64,000 bases of DNA from Saxidomus purpurata (Eukaryota > Mollusca > Bivalvia > Venerida > Veneridae): the NCBI GenBank assembly GCA_022818135.1, contig JAFMSR010000003.1:9527976-9591975 (forward strand), read 5' to 3'. A program made the position numbers and the translations under genes. Positions 45,101 to 57,300 of the stretch are shown here, piece by piece (position 1 is the first letter of the stretch; each line of letters starts with the position of its first letter). The notes under the pieces were generated by a model, which worked only from the letters and a program-made list of their open reading frames with translations, made no database searches and had not been told where the DNA came from.

Positions 45101-47160
45101 TAGTGCAGAGCTGTACCTTACACGTTCTCTAGTGCAGAGCTGTACCTTACACGTTCTCTAGCGCAGAGCTGTACCTTATACATTCTATAGTGCAGAGTTG
45201 TACCTTACACGTTCTCTAGTGCAGAGCTGTACTTTACACATTGTTTTGTGCAGAGCTGTACCTTACACATTCATTTGTGCAGAGCTGTGCCTGACACATT
45301 CTTTTGTGCAGAGCTGTATCTTACCAATGCTCTAGCGCAGAGCTGTACCTGACACATTCTCTTGTGCAGAGCTGTACCTTTCATATTTTTTTGTACTGAG
45401 CTGTGCCTTACACATTCTTTTGTACAGAGCTGTACCTTACACATTCTTTTGTGCAGAGCTGTACCTGACACATTCTTTTGTGCAGAGCTGTACCTGACAC
45501 ATTCTTTTGTGCAGAGCTGTACCTTATACATTCTTTTGTGCAGAGCTGTACCTTACACATTCTTTTGTACAGAGCTGTACCTTACACATTCTTTTGTACA
45601 GAGCTGTACCTTACACGTTCTCTAGCGCAGAGCTGTACCTTACACGTTCTCTAGTGCAGAGCTGTACCTTATACATTCTCTAGCGCAGAGCTGTACCTTA
45701 AACATCCTTTTGTGCAGAGCTGTACCTTACACGTTCTCTAGTGCAGAGCTGTACCTTACACGTTCTCTAGTGCAGAGCTGTACCTTACACGTTCTCTAGT
45801 GCAGAGCTGTACCTTATACATTCTATATTGCAGAGCTGTACCTTACACGTTCTCTAGTGCAGAGCTGTACCTTACACATTCTTTTGTGCAGAGCTGTACC
45901 TTACACATTCTTTTGTGTAGAGCTGTACCTGACACATTCTTTTGTGCAGAGCTGTACCTTACCAATGCTCTAGCGCAGAGCTGTACCTGACACATTCTCT
46001 TATGCAGAGCTGTACCTTACATATTCTTTTGTGCAGAGCTGTACCTTACACATTCTTTTGTGCAGAGCTGTACCTTACACATTCTTTTGTACAGAGCTGT
46101 ACCTTACACATTCTTTTGTGCAGAGCTGTACCTGACATATTCTCTTGTGCGGAGCTGTACCTTACACATTCTTTTGTACAGAACTGTACCTTACACATTC
46201 TTTTGTGCAGAGCTGTACCTTACACATTCTTTTGTGCAGAGCTGTACCTTACACATTCTTTTGTGAAGAGCTGTACCTTACACATTCTTTTGTGCAGAGC
46301 TGTACCTTACATATTCTCTTGTGCGGAGCTGTACCTTACACATTCTTTTGTACAGAGCTTTACCTTACACATTCTTTTGTACAGAGCTGAACCTTACACA
46401 TTCTCTTGTGCAGAGCTGTACCTTACACATTCTTTTGTGCGGAGCTGTACCTTACACATTCGTTTGTGCAGAGCTGTACCTTACACATTCTTTTGTACAG
46501 AGCTGTACCTTGCACATTTTTTTGTACAGAGCTGTACCTTACACATTCTTTTGTGCAGAGCTGTACCTTACACATTCTTTTGTACAGAGCTGTACCTTAC
46601 ACTTTCTCTTGTGCAGAGCTGTACCTTACACATTCTTTTGTACAGAGCTGTACCTTACACATTCTTTTGTGCAGAGCTGTACCTTACATATTCTTTTGTG
46701 CAGAGCTGTACCTTACACATTCTTTTGTACAGAGCTTTACCTTACACATTCTTTTGTACAGAGCTGAACCTTACACATTCTCTTGTGCAGAGCTGTACCT
46801 TACACATTCTTTTGTGCGGAGCTGTACCTTACACATTCTTTTGTGCGGAGCTGTACCTTACACATTCTTTTGTACAGAGCTGTACCTTACACATTCTTTT
46901 GTGCAGAGCTGTACCTTACACATTCTTTTGTACAGAGCTGTACCTTACAAATTCTTTTGTACAGAGCTGTACCTTACACATTCTTTTGTGCAGAGCTGTA
47001 CCTTACGCATTATCTTGTGCAGAGCTGTACCTTACACATTCTTTGTACAGAGCTGTACCTTACACATTCTTTTGTACAGAGCTGTACCTTACACATTCTT
47101 TTGTGCAGAGCTGTACCTTACATATTCTCTTGTGCGGAGCTGTACCTTACACATTCTCTC
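42190..47160 (+). repeat. 29-bp satellite array, about 5 kb
   Basis: Unit GCAGAGCTGTACCTTACACA plus TTCTTTTGT. 45100-47160 is clean. 42190-42420 is fairly clean with a TCTATAGT/TCTCTAGT variant. 42420-45110 is mixed with other sequence. Because 29 is not a multiple of 3, each frame cycles through all three codon registers, and the unit has no stop in any; this gives overlapping open frames of up to 413 codons that are not genes. Confidence 0.92.
42420..45110 (+). other. Blended region: 29-bp satellite mixed with a second copy of 40.7-42.1 kb
   Basis: 44110-44600 follows 41245-41650 almost base for base (for example TTTCATATCTTTCTTAAACT), but short satellite pieces (GTGCAAGCTGTA, TGCAGAGCTGTAC) replace or are inserted into the unique sequence. 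42600-43700 contains pieces of the 48-bp unit (AACGACATGAT, TGCCGAACATGTATAAACGA). Looks like a consensus error. Confidence 0.75.
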
Positions 47161-48167
47161 TCTGCTGTTCTTCCCCTTCATAATGCTGCTTTTTGAAAGT
47201 TTGATCATGGTCTAGAGGCGACCTTGCTTTAGGTTCACCAGCGTAGTTGTTTTGTGGCGTATCTTGACCTTAAATGTTACATCTATTTTTCGTCTCTATT
47301 CCGTTATTTCGTGCTGCAACGTCGGGAATAACTTCCGGTCCACCATATGGAACTTTCAATTTTTCCAATAATCGATGTATCGATGCATTTTTCACATTAA
47401 ACAAAGAAGGATAAAATCGGTTTAACCGTCATAACTTTTAAACGGATTTATATTACGCTTATGCATTTATCACAAAAGTTGGTAAATTCTTTTACCTAAA
47501 TGGTGATATAAATTTCAAAAATATTAATTAAGTATTTCACCTACCCATTTTGGTTTAAAATCCATCACCCCGTTTTCCCTATGAAATGCTTATGAGGGGC
47601 TTACATTGCTTCATTTATTCCGTGTATTCCTTGCATTTCATAAAATTTTCGCTGTTCATTCTTACTCCTTAAACAAAAGGCTATTCGTGTTATTTTTGTT
47701 GTTGCTGATATTGCTGGCGATACAGGAAGTGTAGAAAATTTTATTATGATTTGTTTTACATCACGTGAATTCATTCACCATAATACAAATCCAAGCGTAT
47801 TAGCGCATGCACACTCATAGATTTGTGGAGGGAGTTTCAGCAGTCAAAAAAGGTCCGGACGTCTAGCGTGATATACTTGGTAGGTATATCACGCTCAAAT
47901 CCTTCTTTGCATATAAAGGAGAAATTTTCAAAATGGTTAGAATATTATTTCACACCATATGAGCCATGATTTCTTTTGCAAATTAGATATATTATTCTGT
48001 ATGAATGCCGTCTTTTTTAGGAGTTAAATTTTATATTAACATATAACAAGTCATCCGTAAGACATCACTTTATACAATTTTATTTTGAAATAAATAAATT
48101 GATATGGGTACTCAGACACACGGTAACATGATCGTAACGTAATTAAATGAATTTTATCTTTTGTTAG

Positions 48168-48322
48168 TGTTAGCTACATCAATCAAAATGAAAACAGGTG
48201 GAATATGTCAAACAAGACGTAAAATACGGCTAAGTAGAGCTTTATTACTTCTAATTATAGCTGGACTACTTGTTTTACATGTTATTATGGATTTAAAATC
48301 AAGCACAGAGCATTTTGAGATG
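48168..48322 (+). CDS. GNPTAB: Copy 2 exon with start codon and signal anchor
   Basis: ATG at 48188; residues 1-45 (MKTGGICQTRRKIRL, then hydrophobic ALLLLIIAGLLVLHVIM). Donor GTAAGT at 48323. TTTTGTTAG ending at 48167 looks like an acceptor, so 48168-48187 is probably 5' UTR from an upstream noncoding exon. One codon shorter than in copy 1. Confidence 0.83.
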
Positions 48323-51300
48323 GTAAGTGTATTCAGAAATGAACCCTGAAGAAGAAAAATATATGTTTTATTTGTTACAATTAAAACAGAACAATATCTT
48401 ATATAGCCAGGGATTAAGTTTGAAATATTTCAACAGTGTTTAGCCAGAAGGTAAAATGATATCATAACTGTTTTATGAAAGTCATATTTCCGTTCACAAT
48501 GGCCACGATTATTGTGTAATACTTCTGGAATGACGAACGTTGCCATAATTATAACCCAAATATATGCTTCTATAATTTAATTACAAAATTTTCTACTTCA
48601 ATTGAAGATACGGAAAATCTGTTACAATAACATTTTTTGTCTAGGGGCTGTAAGCCCAAAGGCCATAGTGAGCATACTGCATTTCAAAAACCGTAGACAA
48701 TTTAACTGTAAAATGTGCTGATAACAACCTTAAAGCTGCGTTGCGGGAAAGTAGTGCAAGATAGACCATATCAAGCTTCTGTTTGAATGAAGCATACGAC
48801 AATACAATATTACAAAAAAAAAATACAGACAGCTTCAAACGATTGCAGAATAGTTCATACCTCACGGGCTCAGTTACTTGATAGTGGTTATCAATATCAT
48901 TCATGCGTGGAAACATGCGCATGATTTTAATGCATACCATCGCCAAATCACCTTTCCAAAATAGAATGTGTCGTTATTTTCTCAACAATTCTGCACATTT
49001 ATATCTCTGCCATCCATGCATAACTAATGCAAAGCGAAGTGATTTACAATATTATTCCGGATATGCATGGGAAAAATGCATGATTTTCGTGCAATTTGTA
49101 CTTTCTTCTACATTACCTGTGTCATTATTATGTACTCCCTAAATTTATGACAAATTTAATAACTTAAAAAGCACAAATAATAGAATATTTGCAAGTTCAT
49201 TACTTAACCTGTAAAAATACAATAATCTATATTGTGGAGTTGATGCACAGTTAATGGGTGGATAATGAATTATTATAGAAGGTCTCTAAATTGATCATTT
49301 GTGTCAAAAAGAGACATTCTTGCCGACGATCTCAGACTACATCTAGACTTCGTCTATATGCTGACTGCTATTGATTACGTATAAATATATACACAAACAC
49401 AGTAGTCAATGAAAGTAAACACTTAATATTTTCACGTAATCACATAGCGTATACACATAGTCACTAAGTATTAATACGTATGTGCTTATCAGTTTAACGT
49501 AGGCAATTACCATTAAGCAATGAATTGAAGGCAACTAAAAGTTGTACACATATACGATGCAGTAGTCAATTATAGGTAGGCACAAATCAATTGCACATAG
49601 GTACTTGTCATTTAGACAAATACAGTTGTCAGTTACACGAACAGAATATTTACTTAAATATAGGCATCTGTCATTTAGACGAATACAGTTGTCAGTTACA
49701 TGAACAGCATATTAACTTTAATACCCTTCCATAGTATTTTTACATAAATATTTCACCAAAACCAGTTCACAATCTGTCTCTTGATCCATAAAGCGTTCTG
49801 ACTTGTTATACAATGATATAACTTGAGTTTAGATGTAAAGTAGTACCGTCAATCATTAGTTGCATGATTTTTTTCGTATAGTTGTTCAATACTTCTGCTG
49901 GCGTCGGTGGTGACCGTATCACTGACCCAGTTGATTGTTTATTTGGCGTTTCTTTTCCTTTCATAAATTGTTCGATGTTTCGTTGCTAGATTTTGATCAT
50001 GTTGTCGTTTATTTCTCTTCTTCGTTTTACGTTTGTTTTTACGACGAGGCGTTGATTTGGGAAAGTGTTAAGAGTTCGCTAAAACTATATCTGTTTTTCC
50101 CTGCGATGCACTTTGTGCAGGGAAATCTCGAGATTGACCTTTACCATTACTAGAGTCCTCTACTTCGGAAGTATCTGAGGGCCCCGAAAGGTTGTTTGGT
50201 CATGATTCTAAATGTATTCCGCATTAGAATATCTTGTGACCTGTTTTAAGACAGGCAGAGATATTCTCTGTGACAAATATAAATAAATATTCTTTCAACA
50301 CAGTTTTTTTTCTGATATTTCATTTGAAACAAAAACAAAGATTCAAAGGCAGATGTTTATATTGGAACAAGAAATTTTATTTTAAAACATTCTTTATTTT
50401 CATTACATGAGTATCTCACGAACTTTGTTTTAATTAACATTCTAATATTTCAACTACAGTGTATATTTATTGTTGAAAACATCCAATTAGCACAGAGTTT
50501 TCCATAGACAGTCTTTTACTTATTGCTTTTTTAAAAGCAAGTCCCCGTTGATATGATTTGCACATCCTGTAACAAGTTAAAACTGGTGTCTAACGTCGGT
50601 GATGTAAACACTTTAAGTATGTCTGATGTATCCAGTGAACTTCAACAAGAAAACGGCCAACTCCCTGACCGGTAGACAGTTCTAGTAGTTACAAGGAATA
50701 GTCTCAAGACAAGCTCAAAGAAAAGAAACAACCATGAGTATTATATTGAGTGTCAATTTTATGACTTCATTATGTCCTGGGTGTTATGGTAAACAGGTGT
50801 TAAATAGTTGTTTTACAATGATTTTAATAGAATAAAATTTATTATTGAACACATGTTATAGGGTGTACTTTTTATCTGTTTTTCATATATCGTTGACACA
50901 TATGATATTCATATGCATTGTTTTTCCAGCAGCCTTTGCCTTTGTAAATTATACACAGGACATTCAAAAAGAACACGTTTCTCTGTTTCTACTACATGTA
51001 AACAAAACGGACTAAGCTTCTCTTCTATATCGCCCTGTCTCTGTTCTAAACGGAATAAGTCCACACCTAAATTTTGCTAAGGATGATCCATATGCAACAG
51101 GCCTATTTATTTCATACTTTGTTTTAACAACCTATTACTTTCCGAGATTTCTCATAACTCTATTGACATCAGTATTCTATTTAACAATATAAACACTTGT
51201 AAGCTCATTTGTAACAAATTTCACAAATGTCACATAAGAAAATAGAAGCTGTATATATTGGCCCCTACAAAGAGATACCAACTTTTCTTTAACAACAAGT

Positions 51301-54300
51301 TTCCACATCTAGCATTTCCTTTACCTCCAGCCTTGTCAAACATTTTCATTTTTATTTTAGTATCGCCATACCTGAGACAACAGTTCCAATGGTTAAATGG
51401 TCGTTTAGATGCTTCGTAATTAATCACTCAGGCCTTCGGCCTTCGTGATTAGATCACTCCCTTTTATTTCCCCCAAAAAAATAATATAAAAGGTTATCAC
51501 TCAAATGTGAAATCTATTTCCTAATTAAATCAGGCAAGCGCCTGATCTAATATCGGTTTCATAGCCTTTGTGTGGTCCAGTAGAATTCAGTATTGTACTT
51601 TATAACGTACAATGTACAATAACATCGTATTGTTAGTATTAATTTGTACACACATTTTCATCACAATGTTATTTTACCAAATTAGAATGATAGAAGATGT
51701 TTTCAAGAAACACATTATAAACTGATTTAAATATAACATTTGAAGCAAGATTAGAAAAATATCCCAAAATATCACCATACACGTGTACAATTGTACCAGA
51801 AACCAAACCAATATAAAAACAACTTACATGCTAACTTCATTAAACTGAATATGTACCGCTGAATTAAGTTTTAACATAGTAAAGCGGTAGCTGAGTATAA
51901 AATTCGAAATAAAACATTCACATAAGAACCAAACTGTTTACCAATGTCTGAAGTCAAAGCTTCAAAATACTAGCTCTTTTACGGCCAGACAAGGCGTACA
52001 CAATTCCATATAATAATTGCAAGATTTAGGTAAGGATCATTATGAAGAGTCGTAATCATGTGTGGGATCACTCACACCACACGTGCTCTTAAGAATATTG
52101 GTTTAAAACCTCTACATACTGTTTATTGTCTCATACAATATTTGATCAAAATGGTCGTGATTATTATGTACAAAGTATGTAAATTACATTTCCATAAAGA
52201 TGGGACTTGGTTATGTTGTATTAATTCAGGAGATCTATAGTATCGTATTCTAAAAATATCTTAACTGATTTTCAAGATGTTTTAATCGAAGTACCAATAT
52301 TACAATCATTCTAATTATATCAACAATTATTTCACAATGCCGCAATACACAACTCCTTCCTAAATCACCCGCGCAAGGAAATTGGTAATTGAACGGAAAA
52401 GCTCAAAATTTGACATAAGGTGAACATGACCCCAAAGAATTTGTTACATGGGTTTGCAAATGTATATGGTAACGAATGCTTTTCAGTCACGCTAAGGTTT
52501 CTCGTGTTAAAATCTCATAAATTCGAACAGGTTCTAGCAAAATGAATAAGCTTTGATATGTACGAGAAGCCGTAACAAACCGATATCTAAGATTTATTTA
52601 TACCTTTTATTATTTTAAAATCTGTGAAATGTACTTTGTAGAAAGAGCAGTGTTTTAATAACTTTCCAGGTTCAGGTACCCAACAAGTTGACGTGTCTAG
52701 CTTGTCAGACATTTAATAACGACACAAACCAGGAGAAAACGGAGGATACACTGATTGCAAGTGGAAGCGAATACGCTGAACCGATTTATAAGGAGCCAGT
52801 TGACTTAGTTTATTTATGGGTAAACGGCTCTGACCCAAGATTTATCTTAGATCTGAGACGACAAAAGGCAATAGAAGATGAAGAAAAATACAATAGGTAT
52901 CGCCATTTTTGTATGTTACTACGTTTATGGTAAAACATGTTTTTAATACAAGTACAACTTATCTGATAATGAATCCTTAACTTTAGTCTAACCTATTTTG
53001 AAAGCAAATTTTGCTAAGGCTTTTTAATCTTAGTATATGTTGATATATTTGGAAACAGTTAAACTAACACCGTGGTTAACACTTATGGTATTATACATAT
53101 TTTCTCTTCCTGGCATATGTATGCAAGAATAAGAGATGTAGTTTCAGACACGTTTATATTCCAGACGAAAACGAAGTATTAAAGTGTGTCAGTTTAAATT
53201 ATAGCCCGGATAACAGCAACTTTGCACACTACGTTAAAAGTACCATAATAAATATATATCTGTATAACCCTTTGATATTTCAGTCCTCTTATTTGCAAAG
53301 TGAGTAATACATTAAATGTCAACATTCCCGTAATAGTTGTCTACCCTGCCATGCCTCTTACAAACAAGATGTCAACTAATGACAGTGTGAAATTAATCTT
53401 CAATGTTTCTGACCAGGAGATGAAATACACCGTAATAGTTCCTAAACAAGGAAGAAAAGGTGCATCACTTTATTTTATACTTTATAAAACGTGATATATT
53501 TTTAGTTTACATTAACTTTGTATATGTATGTAGCTGACTTGTAGGTCTACCTCGGTGTTTTTTTCTAATATTTGATATGTAGTCGAAACGGTCTTGAAAT
53601 AGGAACTGGACAAAATATCAATAAAGACGATTCATTGTCTAGCGGGAGTTGCATTGAATATGTTAGTATAGAAGAGTGACCTCCCTACGTCATTTCGGAC
53701 CCAGGGTCCTCGAACCATAAATATTTGAACAAATCAAACAACGTAACTATCATACCTCGTATACAGATGAAACTTTACATATTATACTGCCATATAGATT
53801 ATACTATCATCTGCGCTATTTGTTACATAGAGAAAATACTATTATATTATTTGCCGCACAGAGGTTATACTATCATTTGTTGCAAATAGGTCATATATCA
53901 CTGCCGCTAAGAAGTTATACTACCATTCGTTGCAAAGAGATCATACTATCAATGCAGCTAAGAGGTTATACTATCATTCACTGCAAAGAGATCATACAAG
54001 TGCTAAGAAGTTATACTATCATTCGTTGCAGAGAAGTAAATAACATCACTCATCGAAAAGAGGTTGTTTAAATGACACATGTTTGTTTTGCAGTAAGTGA
54101 AATGACGAGTTCCCTGATCAAATTAGATGGGCAGACATATCTATGCTTTTGTGGATATATTGTAAGTAGTCATATAACTCATGTTTGAATTAAGACTATA
54201 TTCTGTCACATGTGAATACTGTAAGGTACCTTGCATTTTAATGCGTCTATCGAGGCTTCCTTCATAGTGAATGATGCTGGTGTCTGTCAGTAATATGTAT

Positions 54301-57300
54301 GTAGGCCCTCTCTTGCCCTATGACCTCTCACACAAACGTGCTGTATCGACCTCTGCAGATAAGCACTAATGGTTGCTGTTTAGTATCCAGGTATCTCGTC
54401 AGAGAACATAATGTGCACAAGTATCAGCATGATGAAAATGTCTAATTCCTGTACAACACGTTGGTTAAGCAATCATATGGTAGTTTAACATGTTCATATT
54501 ACTGTAGTTTTCTTAATTATATTCAGAATATTGTCAGAAATAGAGAAATTTCACAAACATTGTACCTTTCTCAATTCAGTAATACTAAGTTAGATATGTA
54601 TATATATGTGCGGTCATTTTCTTATTTTTTAATGTGACAGTTGCTAATTAAATAAAAGATGGCGACTGGCAGTTTCTGTCTTGATTTATACACTTCTGAA
54701 ATGTACCATGTGATAAGTCCCTGAACTAAATCAATTATTTAACAGTAATACAAATGTACTTATAGCTCATTGATTGTTCAACGGTGGCTCCTTAAACAAA
54801 TTCTGCACTAGAAATAATGACATAACACATGTATAAGAAACCCATAAAAAGCCACCAGCATTTTCAGCACAATGTAGGAACACAATAAAAATTTCATTAT
54901 TCTTATGTGAAAAACAAAGAAGTAGTTACAAGATGGACAAAAATACAATAAACAGCCTAACAACTGTGGCTCAAAGGTGACTTTTTTATTTTTACATAAA
55001 TAATATACTCGGAACATTTTAAGTAATACAACTCAAAATTCATACAGAGCCACGGACAAAAACAATGGAAAAGTAGTTCTCATCTTCCTGACCTAAATAA
55101 ACTTATGAATGAAATACACAATGAAACAAATATTTCGACAGTTTCCAGATTTGGTTACCCTGTGTTGGTAATATACAGTTGACTGTGTCCATAAAGTTAC
55201 ATGAGCCTGCATAAACAGGGTATGTTCATACATGACACTCTATCTTTTGCAATTTTATAATGCATTTGGAAGTTTTTCTTACAATGCTTAGAAAGAATAT
55301 TCCTTGTATTAAAGTGAAAGCACAGGTGTTTGAAACGAAAAGCCCATATGTTATCTAAATGAGGATCCCGATTTGTCTTTGCAGTGTAGAATACAAGACA
55401 GAAGTTGACAGTCGACAAATATTTTTTTTTACAAAAGTTCTTGACATCCGTCATCAAGTATCAACATTATAATCTCCGATTGAGCCTCGTATATTGGGGA
55501 TTGTATTATTCTCTCTTACTGCAAATGCTGACACAGTGTTCACTTTTTCTTCACATTACTGGCTCTCAAATTATAGGCGGTAACAGTTTAACTGCGCAGT
55601 TTCTTTAAAGTAACCAAAATATTCCTATATGAATGAATTAACAAACTTTTATGACCGGTACAAAACTCAATGTTAAAAGAACATTTTATTTCAGACGAAC
55701 AAAGTCAATCATCTAGCAAAGAAAACACTGGAACACATGTATTTACTTAATACCACGAAATACAAGTTTTTCAACAACATCTCTGTAAGTCTGAAATGAT
55801 TCTGTTTCTGGTGCAGAATGCTTCCTGTTTAAGCATCTAAATACATTATACGAACGTTATAATAGGATATGTTAACGTTATGGCAGGGATAATTTAACTT
55901 TTTTGAATAAAACACTGCAGTTGAGTTGGTATGTTGCCAACTTTCATTTTCATTCGAAATAAATATCATAATATCACCATAATAATACTTGAAAATGAGA
56001 TTAAGATCAATAGTGCAGATAAAAAAATCTTTACTTAGACTTGAAATTATTAACGGCATTGCATATTTATAATTATTTTATTACCGTTTCAGTACATATG
56101 CAGAATTGAATTATTACTATTTTAGGTCGATACCATTTTTCAAACTGGAGTGAAGGAGGGTAAAGATATGTACGCACTTATATATGACAATATACGTGTT
56201 AAGTAAGGTAATCTCGGTCTTTAGTTAATAAAAATACCACCAGCACCACTGTAAACTTTCTAGAAATACGGCTTTTCTACATTTTACAAGATTATATATT
56301 CAAATATAAACCTGAGAGATAGTTAATTGTGGTTATTCCTGAGAGTTGCCATCACCTAGTGCCTAGTGTTAGTGATTACTTTCATTGTGAATGGAAGAAC
56401 CATTATTCCGGGGATGAACCATTTCTTCATATACCTCTACAATTGGAGCAGTCTGTATCAAAATAATAGCCGGACAGACTTGGGTTTCCAGAACGTGAAT
56501 TTGATGTGATTTTCAAGTCAACATCCACGGGATAGTCTTTTATTATTAAACTCAACTGTCTATATCTTGCATTTCCCTATTATATACAGCGTATGTATAT
56601 TTTGGCATTATATTCATCAAATGAAACCAAATAAAGCGAACGTACATTTAGATTTCGAATCAAGCATTACAACATGTATCTAAAGCAAGAATTATGACAT
56701 AAAACTGGCTTAAAAGACACTAATTGTAATATTTGCATCTGACAAATTTTATCATTTTAGAATAAAGTGAATATGGCACGCTATGATTTTGAAACGGAAT
56801 CTGCAATTCTGGTTTGGGATCCATATAGTGTAAGTAAATAGTCTATTTTCCATAATATATACCATGGCCAGACGATATTACCGTATATAGAGTGCAAATT
56901 TTGCGTATTCACCGGTATTTTACTTTTCGCGTATTTAATTTTCGCGGGGGTCGGCTGGCTGGACATTTGAAAATCATGTAAAAATTACCCGAAATACGAT
57001 AATTCTACACACAAATAAAGAAAAAGATGTACAGTTAATATAAATGATTTATTCACGGCGCTTTGCATATAAACAATACTGGTATTAAATTGCATAACAT
57101 AACATATAGTTTATTCAGCAGTAAATTGTAACATTCAATTCATAGTCGACAACTAAAGTTCCAAATATAAGGTATGAACAATGAGATTTTTTCCCAGAGA
57201 AACATTTTATGCATTTATCAGTCGAATCAAACCAAAAACTCTGCATAGACTAGACGACAAAGGGGACACTGTTGTCTCCCTTGTATCACATTAATATAAT

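Noticed and set aside
40724..47160. CRISPR array
   Set aside because: Regular repeats, but units are directly tandem with no unique spacers, and the host is a eukaryote.
45942..47183. 413-codon open frame and its overlapping partners
   Set aside because: Lies wholly within the 29-bp satellite, which lacks stops in all forward frames; composition cycles every 29 residues.
48641..48946. 101-codon minus-strand frame in copy 2 intron 1
   Set aside because: No family resemblance; overlaps the degraded inverted-repeat element.
49935..50153. 72-codon plus-strand frame in copy 2 intron 1
   Set aside because: Slightly richer in GC than its surroundings and might be a transposon scrap, but no motif I can name.
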